From NCBI GenBank assembly GCA_052035645.1, contig JBPOHK010000004.1:1-64000 (forward strand): 64,000 nt of DNA, in the 5' to 3' direction. The notes beneath the pieces are model-generated. The model searched no databases, was not told the origin of the DNA, and saw only the letters and a list, made by a program, of their open reading frames with translations. Positions 15,394-23,872 of the stretch are shown piece by piece (within the stretch, counting starts at the first letter, position 1; each line of letters starts with the position of its first letter). The stretch is from RPQJ01 sp052035645. GTDB taxonomy: Bacteria; Pseudomonadota; Gammaproteobacteria; Steroidobacterales; Steroidobacteraceae. The position numbers and the translations under genes were made by a program.

Positions 15394-16020
15394 TCAGGCT
15401 CTTGCCAGGTAATGCATCCACAGGATGCGGGCCGCCACCGAGCGCCACGGCCGCCAGCGCTCGGCCAGGCTCGACTGCTGCTCGTGGTCCGGCGGCCGGT
15501 CGAGGCCGTGGACGTCGCGCAGCGCCGCCGCCAGCGCCAGGTCGCCGCGCGGCCACACGTCGGGACGGCGCAGCGCCATGAGGAAATAGATGTCCACCGA
15601 CCAGGGCCCGATGCCCGGAACCTCGAGCAGCGCATGGCGTGCCTCGGCGTCGCCGCTGCGGGCGATGCGCGACAGGTCGACCCGGCCGTCGAGCACGCGC
15701 TGGGCGAGGCCGTGGCAATACGCGGATTTCTGCCGCGTGATGCCGAACTCGCGCAGTCCCTGCACGCCGAAACGCTCGACCGCTTCGGGCGTCACGCCAC
15801 CGAGGCGCTCGCCGAGCCGGCGGTACAGCGTACGGGCGGCCGCGATCGATACCTGCTGCTCGAGGATGATGTGCACGAGCGTACCGAAGCCCGGCCGGCG
15901 ACCCCACATCGGCGGCACGCCGTGGCGACGGACGATGCGCCCGAGTCGCCGGTCGCGCGCGGCGAGGTGGCGCGTGCCCGCCTCGAGCGCCGCGCCGCTC
16001 AACGCCCGGGACGGAACCAC
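15394..16020 (-). CDS. AlkA-like DNA-3-methyladenine glycosylase (HhH-GPD)
   Basis: This is a base-excision repair glycosylase that removes alkylated purines. The 208-residue product is a HhH-GPD domain: FGTLVHIILEQQVSI (helices lining the active site), the helix-hairpin-helix LLEVPGIGPWSVDIY (131-145) and the catalytic Asp160 in DVWPRGDLAL. It is shorter than E. coli AlkA (282 residues) because the N-terminal beta domain is missing, as in many bacterial AlkA-like enzymes. The start is GTG (16020). It sits 4 bp after the glutathione S-transferase gene. Confidence 0.88.
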   Translation of the reverse strand: MVPSRALSGAALEAGTRHLAARDRRLGRIVRRHGVPPMWGRRPGFGTLVHIILEQQVSIAAARTLYRRLGERLGGVTPEAVERFGVQGLREFGITRQKSAYCHGLAQRVLDGRVDLSRIARSGDAEARHALLEVPGIGPWSVDIYFLMALRRPDVWPRGDLALAAALRDVHGLDRPPDHEQQSSLAERWRPWRSVAARILWMHYLARA

Positions 16021-16024
16021 GGGC

Positions 16025-16654
16025 TCACCACTCGGTCAGGCCTTCGATTTCGTACAGGCGCCGCCAGCTCGGCCGCGCGCGCACGAGGTCCGCGAGTCGC
16101 TTCAGCGCGGGCCACTCGGTGGCGGGTCGCGGCATGTTGCGCGACCAGCGCATGTACATGGTGGCGAGCAGGTCGACGCCGGAAAAGCCGTCGCCGAGCA
16201 GGTACGGACCGGCGCCGCGCAGGTGATCGTCGACCGTCTTCCACGCGTGCTCGATCCGCCCCTGCAGCGCCTGGCGCAGCGCGGGCGTGTGCTCGGGCGA
16301 GCCGAGGTCCGGCGGATAGAACCAGTAGCGGTAGTTGGGCGCGAGCGAATTGGCCATGAACACCACCCACTGGTACCAGTCCGCGCGCAGCGGACTGCCG
16401 ACCGGCGGCGCGAGCGCGGCCTCCGGGTGCCTTTCGGCGAGCAGCATCAGCAGCGCCGCCGCCTCGCCGCAGGGCTTGCCGTCGACCACCAGCGTGGGGA
16501 CGTGGCCCCGCGGATTGATCTGCAGATACGCGGCGCTGTGCTGCTCGTCCTTGTCGAAATCGACCTTGACCAGGCGATGCGGCGCCCCGATCTCGAGCAG
16601 CGCGAGATGGACGACCATGCTGGCCGTGCCGGGCGAGTAATACAGCGTGTACAT
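16025..16654 (-). CDS. Glutathione S-transferase family protein
   Basis: This is a cytoplasmic GST of 209 residues with a thioredoxin-like N-terminal domain (MYTLYYSPGTASMVVHLAL, then GHVPTLVVDG with the cis-Pro, then EAAALLMLL contacting glutathione) and an all-helical C-terminal domain. The probable catalytic position is the Ser/Tyr pair in YYSPGTAS, as in beta-class-like bacterial GSTs. It conjugates or reduces electrophiles with glutathione. The ribosome-binding site GAGGAG precedes the ATG. Its neighbours, an alkylation-repair glycosylase and a methyltransferase, fit a role in electrophile defence, but that is inference. Confidence 0.9.
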   Translation of the reverse strand: MYTLYYSPGTASMVVHLALLEIGAPHRLVKVDFDKDEQHSAAYLQINPRGHVPTLVVDGKPCGEAAALLMLLAERHPEAALAPPVGSPLRADWYQWVVFMANSLAPNYRYWFYPPDLGSPEHTPALRQALQGRIEHAWKTVDDHLRGAGPYLLGDGFSGVDLLATMYMRWSRNMPRPATEWPALKRLADLVRARPSWRRLYEIEGLTEW

Positions 16655-16734
16655 TCAGGCTCCTCGATGTCGGCCGGTTCCGTGCGGCAACGTCCCCGCC
16701 GCTGGCGCATTCTCGGCGCGGGCGGCCGCCAGGC

Positions 16735-17427
16735 TCACTCGGTTCGTCTCGCCACGACGACGTACCGTCGCGTGCGGGTGACCGGTCGCGCGTTCACCCG
16801 CCCGAGCGGGCGCACCGTGTCGACGGCGAACCCGGCCGATTCGAGCAGGTACGCGACGGTCGCAGGCGTCTGCGTCGCCGACAGGGGCAACACGTCGACC
16901 TCCTCCGCCCAGCCGCCGGTCCATGCGTCGCGACCGTACAGGCCGTCGACCAGCACCACGATGCCGCCGGGGCGCAGCCAGTGACGCCAGTTGCGGAACG
17001 CCGACAGCGGGTCGTAGAGCCCGTTCGCAAGCTGCCTCGAACAGATCGCGTCGAAGCACCCGCCGGCGAAATGCCCGCGGTCCTCCGGATGGTCGCAGAA
17101 TCCCTGGACGATCGCGACGCCCCGCAGTTCGGGCTTCGAGCGCAGGCACTCGAGCATCGCCGGCGCAGGCTCGAGCGCGGTGAGCTCGAGCCCGCCGATG
17201 CCGGCGAGCACGCGCGTGAACGCCCCGGTGCCCGCACCGGCATCGAGGACCCGCTGCCCGGCCGCGGTCGTCCACGCCTCCGCCAGGTCGTCGCGATACG
17301 CGGCGAGATCCTCCGGCGCCAGCGTGCCGACGAGCCCGTCGTACGCGGCGACCTCGGAGGCGTCGAACTTCGCGAGATAGCGCCGCCGGCTCTCGGCCTG
17401 GGAGATGCGCCAGTGGTTGTCGCTCAT
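16735..17427 (-). CDS. Class I SAM-dependent methyltransferase
   Basis: The product is 230 residues, starting MSDNHWRISQAESRRRYLAK. SAM-binding motif I is VLDAGAGTGAFTRVL, followed by ELTALEPAPAML (acidic end of strand 2) and later WLRPGGIVVLVDGLYG. It belongs to the broad Methyltransf_25/11 group acting on small molecules; the substrate cannot be assigned. It is the first gene of a seven-gene minus-strand run down to 13005. No Shine-Dalgarno precedes the ATG, and the promoter at 17438-17466 would give a leader of only about 4 nt. An upstream ATG (17466) is rejected because it overlaps the -35 box. Confidence 0.87.
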   Translation of the reverse strand: MSDNHWRISQAESRRRYLAKFDASEVAAYDGLVGTLAPEDLAAYRDDLAEAWTTAAGQRVLDAGAGTGAFTRVLAGIGGLELTALEPAPAMLECLRSKPELRGVAIVQGFCDHPEDRGHFAGGCFDAICSRQLANGLYDPLSAFRNWRHWLRPGGIVVLVDGLYGRDAWTGGWAEEVDVLPLSATQTPATVAYLLESAGFAVDTVRPLGRVNARPVTRTRRYVVVARRTE

Positions 17428-17437
17428 GGCGGCGGGC

Positions 17438-17466
17438 ACTAGAACATGCGCCCGGGAACGCGTCAA
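17438..17466 (-). promoter_or_regulatory. Promoter of the methyltransferase/GST/glycosylase run
   Basis: On the minus strand: TTGACG (17466-17461), a 17-bp spacer and TCTAGT (17443-17438; 4 of 6). The predicted +1 is at 17431, four bases before the ATG at 17427, which fits the absence of a ribosome-binding site. Confidence 0.5.
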
Positions 17467-17535
17467 TTTGCCGGGCGTTGGACCGGCCCGGGGTCCGGTG
17501 CGAAACTACGCGCCCCACCCCGCCCCTGCCCCGCC

Positions 17536-17904
17536 ATGTCGAACACGCGCCTCGTCTACTCCACCGGCCAGGGCCGCCTGTGCCCCGAGTGCGCGCGACC
17601 AATCGATGCCTGCCGGTGCCGCCGCAGCAAGGCCGCGCAGCCCGCGGCGATGGCGCCCAGGGGCGACGGCATCGTGCGCGTCGGTCGGGAGACCGCCGGC
17701 CGCAAGGGCAAGGGCGTCACGGTGATCACGGGCGTGCCGCTCGCCGGCGAGGCGCTGGAGGTGCTGGCCGCGCAGCTGAAGAAGCGCTGCGGCTCGGGCG
17801 GCACCGTCGACGGCTCGCGCATCGAGATCCAGGGAGACCACCGCGACCTGCTCGTGGCCGAACTCGGCAAGCTCGGCTACACCGTCCGCAAGTCGGGCGG
17901 CTAG
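17536..17904 (+). CDS. yciH: SUI1/eIF1-like translation factor (YciH family)
   Basis: The product is 122 residues with a small Cys-rich N-terminal knuckle (LCPECARPIDACRCRR) and a C-terminal SUI1 domain: GKGVTVITGVPL, then LKKRCGSGGTVDG, then IEIQGDHRD. YciH is the bacterial homologue of eukaryotic eIF1 and can influence start-site selection; it is not essential in E. coli. The ATG is chosen because the family starts there (MSNTRLVYST). The product ends 5 bp before the rluF-like gene, so the two may form an operon. It is divergent from the methyltransferase gene. Confidence 0.92.
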   Translation: MSNTRLVYSTGQGRLCPECARPIDACRCRRSKAAQPAAMAPRGDGIVRVGRETAGRKGKGVTVITGVPLAGEALEVLAAQLKKRCGSGGTVDGSRIEIQGDHRDLLVAELGKLGYTVRKSGG

Positions 17905-17909
17905 GACCC

Positions 17910-18635
17910 GTGCGCATCAACAAGTACCTGAGCGAGACGGGCGCCTGCTCGCGACGCGAGGCCGACGCCTGGATCGCCGCCGGCCGGGTCACGGTGGACG
18001 GTGCGGTCGCGGTGCTCGGCACCCGCATCGCGGACGGCCAGACCGTGCTGCTGGACGGCCAGCCGCTGCGCACAAGGCCCCGCCGGATCTACCTGGCGCT
18101 CAACAAGCCGGTCGGCATCGAGTGCACGACCGACCTGCGCGTGCCGGACAACATCGTGGCCTTCGTGGGACACCGCGAGCGCATCTACCCGATCGGCCGC
18201 CTCGACAAGGACTCCGAGGGCCTGATCCTGCTCACCAACGACGGCGACATCGTCAACACCGTGCTGCGGGCCGAGAACGCGCACGAGAAGGAGTACGTCG
18301 TCGCGGTCGATCGCCCGCTGACCGAGGCGTTCCTGCACGGCATGGCGAGCGGCGTGCCGATCCTCGACACGGTCACCAGTCCCTGTCGCGTGACGCAGGT
18401 GGGCCGCAACACCTTCCGCATCGTGCTCACGCAGGGACTGAACCGCCAGATCCGCCGGATGTGTGAGTACTTCGGCTACACGGTGCGCCGCCTGCAGCGG
18501 GTGCGCATCATGCACATCCATCTCGGCGACCTGCCGCCCGGAACCTGGCGCGACCTGAGCCCCGCGGAGGTGGCCGAGCTGCTGCCGGCGAAGAAGGCGA
18601 AGAAGCCGACGCTCGGCCTCAGGAAGACGAGCTAG
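17910..18635 (+). CDS. rluF: 23S rRNA pseudouridine(2604) synthase RluF
   Basis: The product is 241 residues from a GTG start: an N-terminal S4 domain (VRINKYLSETGACSRREADAWI) and an RsuA/RluB/E/F-type catalytic domain. The catalytic Asp is in PIGRLDKDSEGLILLTNDGD. The RluF-specific look comes from LTQGLNRQIRRMCEYFGY and RVRIMHIHLGDLPPGTWR. It makes pseudouridine 2604 (and weakly 2605) in 23S rRNA. It lies 5 bp after the SUI1 gene. The last 17 bp, encoding a Lys-rich tail, overlap the convergent LAB_N gene. Confidence 0.92.
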   Translation: MRINKYLSETGACSRREADAWIAAGRVTVDGAVAVLGTRIADGQTVLLDGQPLRTRPRRIYLALNKPVGIECTTDLRVPDNIVAFVGHRERIYPIGRLDKDSEGLILLTNDGDIVNTVLRAENAHEKEYVVAVDRPLTEAFLHGMASGVPILDTVTSPCRVTQVGRNTFRIVLTQGLNRQIRRMCEYFGYTVRRLQRVRIMHIHLGDLPPGTWRDLSPAEVAELLPAKKAKKPTLGLRKTS

Positions 18636-18945
18636 CGTCCCCGGACTGGCGGGCGCGCTTGTGGCGCAGGTCGAGGACGAGGTTGTAACCCGCCACGGCC
18701 GCCGGGAACAGGTTCGAGAGCACGCCGACCGAGTCGTTCTTGCCGAACACGAAGTACGACAGCAGCAGCAGGCTGCCGGAAATGCTCATCAGCCAGAACA
18801 CCGTGGGCACGACGGGCCGGCCGTGGCGGCGCGAATAGAACATCTGCACGAACCAGCGCCCGGCGAACAGGGCGACACCGAGGTAGCCGACGAGCTTCCA
18901 GCCGGTGATGTGCAGTCCGAACGCGTTGAACAGCAACTGGTTCAT
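18619..18945 (-). CDS. LAB_N (lipid A biosynthesis N-terminal) domain membrane protein
   Basis: The product is 108 residues with three hydrophobic segments: LHITGWKLVGYLGVALFAGR, then PTVFWLMSISGSLLLLSYFV, then LFPAAVAGYNLVL. This matches the LAB_N domain, named for its occurrence at the N-terminus of some lipid-A-disaccharide synthases but here free-standing. The role is unknown. It ends a block of lipid A genes (msbA-lpxK-Trm112-kdsB), which supports a role in lipid A chemistry or transport. The ribosome-binding site AAGGAG precedes the ATG. Confidence 0.82.
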   Translation of the reverse strand: MNQLLFNAFGLHITGWKLVGYLGVALFAGRWFVQMFYSRRHGRPVVPTVFWLMSISGSLLLLSYFVFGKNDSVGVLSNLFPAAVAGYNLVLDLRHKRARQSGDASSSS

Positions 18946-18956
18946 GTCGGTCTCCT

Positions 18957-19727
18957 TCAGCCTCGCGCCCGCGCGCGGGCCCGCTCGAGGTCCGCCGGTG
19001 TGTCCACGCCGGCTCCCGGGGGCTCGCTGCATTCGGCGACGACGATGCGCAGTCCCGCTTCGAGCGCGCGCAGCTGCTCCAGCTTCTCGCGCCGTTCGTA
19101 GCGCGAGGGCGGCAACGCCGTGATGCGCCTGAGCGCCCCGACCCGGTAAGCGTACATGCCGACGTGCCGCAGCGCGTCGCCGAACTCGCGCTGCCCGGCG
19201 AGGCCGCCGTCCGCGCCGTCGCGCGTCCAGGGGATCGGCGCGCGGCTGAAATACAGCGCGGTGCCGTCGCCGGCGACGGCGACCTTGACGACATTCGTGT
19301 CGAGGAAGTCCGCGAGCGATGCGACCGGGCTCGCGAGCGTGGCGATGGCCGCCGCCGGATCGCGCTCGAGCAGGCCGGCCACCTGGTCGATCAGGGCCGG
19401 CGGCAGGAACGGCTCGTCGCCCTGCACGTTCACGACGATGGTGCCGTCCGGCCAGCCGCGCTCCGCCGCCACCGCCGCGACGCGATCCGTCCCGGAGGGC
19501 AGCGCCGGATCGGTCAGCACGGCGATCGTTCGCCCGGGATGACGCGTGTCGGCGACGACGGCCGCGATGCGCGCGTCGTCGGTGGCCACCAGCACCTCGT
19601 CGGCCGAACTCGCGCAGGCGCGCGCCACCACGCGCTGGATCATCGGCAGACCGCCGATGTCGAGCAGCGGCTTGCCCGGCAGGCGCGTCGATGCATGGCG
19701 CGCCGGGATGACGACGTGGAACGCCAT
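18957..19727 (-). CDS. kdsB: 3-deoxy-manno-octulosonate cytidylyltransferase
   Basis: KdsB activates Kdo to CMP-Kdo for the lipopolysaccharide inner core. The 256-residue protein has the nucleotidyltransferase start VIPARHASTRLPGKPLLDIG, the strand VLVATDDARI, then NVQGDEPF (metal and base binding) and HVGMYAYR. The length fits the family (about 250). It lies 7 bp after the Trm112-like gene and 11 bp before the LAB_N gene, in the lipid A/LPS block. Confidence 0.96.
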   Translation of the reverse strand: MAFHVVIPARHASTRLPGKPLLDIGGLPMIQRVVARACASSADEVLVATDDARIAAVVADTRHPGRTIAVLTDPALPSGTDRVAAVAAERGWPDGTIVVNVQGDEPFLPPALIDQVAGLLERDPAAAIATLASPVASLADFLDTNVVKVAVAGDGTALYFSRAPIPWTRDGADGGLAGQREFGDALRHVGMYAYRVGALRRITALPPSRYERREKLEQLRALEAGLRIVVAECSEPPGAGVDTPADLERARARARG

Positions 19728-19734
19728 GGCCGGC

Positions 19735-19938
19735 TCAGTCCCGCAGCAGCGGGTCGTCGGAGGCGAGCGAGCGTGCCTCTTCCTCCAGCATCAGGGGAAT
19801 GCCGTCGCGCACCGGGAAGGCGAGCCGGTCGGCGCGGCAGACGATGACGTCGGCCTCGCGGCGCCAGTGCACCGGCCCCTTGCAGAGCGGGCAGGCCAGG
19901 ATGTCGAGCAGCTTCTTATCCAAGTCGTACTCCCGCAC
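19735..19938 (-). CDS. ycaR: Trm112-family protein (YcaR type)
   Basis: The product is 67 residues starting MREYDLDKKLLDILACPLCKGPV. It has the single CxxC of bacterial YcaR/Trm112-like proteins and the conserved FPVRDGIPLML. Eukaryotic Trm112 activates methyltransferases; the bacterial proteins have no firm function but are nearly always found between lpxK and kdsB, as here. The start overlaps the end of lpxK by 23 bp. Confidence 0.93.
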   Translation of the reverse strand: MREYDLDKKLLDILACPLCKGPVHWRREADVIVCRADRLAFPVRDGIPLMLEEEARSLASDDPLLRD

Positions 19939-20958
19939 CGGTCCGTCCGATGCGCTCCAGGATCGTGGTCAGCAGCTGACCGGCGGCCGCGCGGTCCACC
20001 TCGACTGCGAGTTCGACCCACCACCAGCCGGGCTGTGCGTGCGAGCGGCATTTTACGGCATCCTTCTCGGTCATCAGGACGGTGGAGCCGCTCGCCACCG
20101 GCAGCGTCGCAGGATCGATCGCGGCGTGGTCCGGCAGCGGGTGCTCGTCGATCCGCAGCCCGGCGGCGCGCAGCGCCGCGAAGAACGCCTCCGGGTGGCC
20201 GATGGCGGCCACGGCGCAGGCCGGCCGGGCCGCGAACGACGCCAGCGGCCGGCGCTCGGCCGTGACGAGGTTGATGGCGTCCCCCAGGCGCAGGCGCGCC
20301 GTCGCAACCAGGGGCTGCGTCGGCCGTACGCGGCAGGCATCGGCGGCCCCGGCCACGCGCTCCGCGACGACGACGGCGTCGACGGACTCGAGCCGGCCCG
20401 CCGGCTCGCGCAATGGCCCGGCCGGCAGCAGGTGGCCGTTGCCCAGCCCCCGCGCGGCATCGACGACGGCGATCTCGAAATCCCGGGCGAGGCGCGTGTG
20501 CTGCAGTCCGTCGTCGCACACGACCAGCTCCGCGCCCCGGGCCGCCGCGAGCGCCGCGGCCGCCGCACGGTCGGCGCCGATGACCACGACGTGCGGCCGC
20601 CGGTGGGCGTGCAGCAGCGCCTCGTCACCCACCACCTCGGGCTCGTCGTCCAGGTTCACCTCGCGGGGCGAGCCCCGGTGCGAGCCACCGTAGCCCCTGA
20701 GCACGACCCCGACACGGTGACCGCGCAGCGTGAACTGGTGGGCCAGCCACGCGGCCACGGGGGTCTTGCCGGTGCCGCCGACCGTCAGGTTGCCGACCAC
20801 GATGACGGGCACGGCCACGCGTGCGACGGGCAGCGCGCCGGCCCGGTGCAACAGCGTCTTCAGCGCGACCGCGCCGCGAAAGATTCCTTCGAGCGGCCAC
20901 AACGGCAGGCTCGCCCAGGCAGGCCCGTACCACAGGCGCTGCAGGCGCGCGTCCAGGC

Positions 20959-20962
<4 letters not shown>
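19916..20962 (-). CDS. lpxK: Tetraacyldisaccharide 4'-kinase
   Basis: LpxK phosphorylates the 4' position of the lipid A precursor (making lipid IVA) at the inner membrane. The 348-residue protein has a hydrophobic N-terminal segment, the Walker A loop VVGNLTVGGTGKTPV, the RGYGG motif and VCDDGLQHTRLARDFEI. The family length is about 330. The ATG overlaps the msbA stop (ATGA), so the flippase and kinase are translationally coupled, a common order in Gammaproteobacteria. Confidence 0.96.
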
Positions 20963-22705
<1,743 letters not shown>

Positions 22706-22725
<20 letters not shown>

Positions 22726-23134
22726 CGTGTATCGTCGCGATGTTGATCTGGCGGTACCCGAGCCGGCCCGCGACGTCCATCGCCGTGACCACCGACTGGT
22801 GCGTGGCGCGCGCGTCGGCGCGGATGGTGACGGGCATGCGCCGGTCGCCGCCGGAGGCCCGGCCGAGCGCCGTGGCGAGCGTGTCCGGGCTGTTGTTGAC
22901 CAGCGGCTTGCCGCCGACGCGGTAGCCGCCCTCCGCCGTCACCTCGATCTCGACCGTCTCGGCGACCGTGGACTGGTCCGGCTCCACGCCGGCCTCGGGC
23001 AGCTGCACCTTGAGACGACCCTCGTCGATGAACCGGGTCGACATCATGAAGAAGATCAGCAGCAGCAGCACGACGTCGATGAGCGACGTCATGTTCAGCT
23101 CGGGATCCTCGCGGCGGCCGATCTGGAACTTCAA
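22706..23134 (-). CDS. exbD: ExbD/TolR-family biopolymer transport protein
   Basis: The product is 142 residues from a TTG start (MKFQIGRREDPELN). One transmembrane helix (LIDVVLLLLIFFMMST, about residues 15-31) carries the conserved proton-path Asp, and a periplasmic domain follows. With ExbB it uses the proton gradient to energise TonB-like or Tol-like partners; no tonB or tol gene is in the window. The TTG overlaps the exbB stop as TTGA, so the pair is coupled. An exbB-exbD pair just before msbA-lpxK is a familiar arrangement in Xanthomonadales-like genomes. Confidence 0.92.
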
Positions 23135-23799
23135 GCCGCCACTCCCTCGGCGGCCTGCATCTCGGCCACCTGGACGGCGGCCGCCGGGCGCGTGCCGCTG
23201 GTGCGGTCGATGGCCTGCACCAGCTTGAGCGACTCCTTCTCCATCTGGATCACCAGCGCGTCGACCTTGCCGCGCAGGTACCGGTAGACCACGAACGCGG
23301 GGATCGCGACGATGAGGCCCGCCGCGGTGGTGATCAGCGCCTCGGCGATACCGCTCGCCATGGCCGTCGGGTTGCCGATGCCGGCGACGGTGATGGCCTT
23401 GAACGTGCGGATCATGCCGGTGACGGTGCCGAGCAGGCCGAGCAGCGGCGAGATCGAGGCGACCGTGCCGAGCGCGTTCAGGTAGCGCTCGAGATCGTGC
23501 GCGACGTGCCGTCCGGCGTCCTCGATGGCCTCCATCATCACCACGCGGTCGCGGTGGCGGTTGGCCAGTCCGGCGGCGAGCACCCGGCCCAGCGGCGAGT
23601 GGGTCTGCAGGGCCAGGATCTGCTTGTCCGACAGCGCCCGGTTTTCCACCCACTGCCAGACCTTGTCCGTCAACTCCTGCGGCACCACCCGCTGCCCGCG
23701 CAACGTCCAGAGGCGTTCGAGCGCAATGGCACTGGCGACGATCGAGCACAGGATGATCGGCACCATGACGATGCCGCCAGACTTGATGATTTCGAACAT
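23131..23799 (-). CDS. exbB: ExbB/MotA/TolQ-family proton channel protein
   Basis: The product is 222 residues with three transmembrane segments: one at the N-terminus (IVMVPIILCSIVASAIALERL) and two in the C-terminal half around LGLLGTVTGMIRTF and LITTAAGLIVAIPAFVVYRYL. The highly conserved GLLGTVTGM and the Thr/Ala-rich pore helix define the family. It forms the ExbB pentamer around ExbD. It is followed by exbD with a 4-bp overlap. In the 73 bp upstream there is a TATCAT -10-like box but no good -35, so it may be transcribed with comEC. Confidence 0.94.
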   Translation of the reverse strand: MFEIIKSGGIVMVPIILCSIVASAIALERLWTLRGQRVVPQELTDKVWQWVENRALSDKQILALQTHSPLGRVLAAGLANRHRDRVVMMEAIEDAGRHVAHDLERYLNALGTVASISPLLGLLGTVTGMIRTFKAITVAGIGNPTAMASGIAEALITTAAGLIVAIPAFVVYRYLRGKVDALVIQMEKESLKLVQAIDRTSGTRPAAAVQVAEMQAAEGVAA

Positions 23800-23872
23800 T
23801 TCCCGCGCTCGAACCCCTGCCGACGTACCGCGCGGGATGATACTTCATGCGCCGGACCGCCGCGACGGCCGG

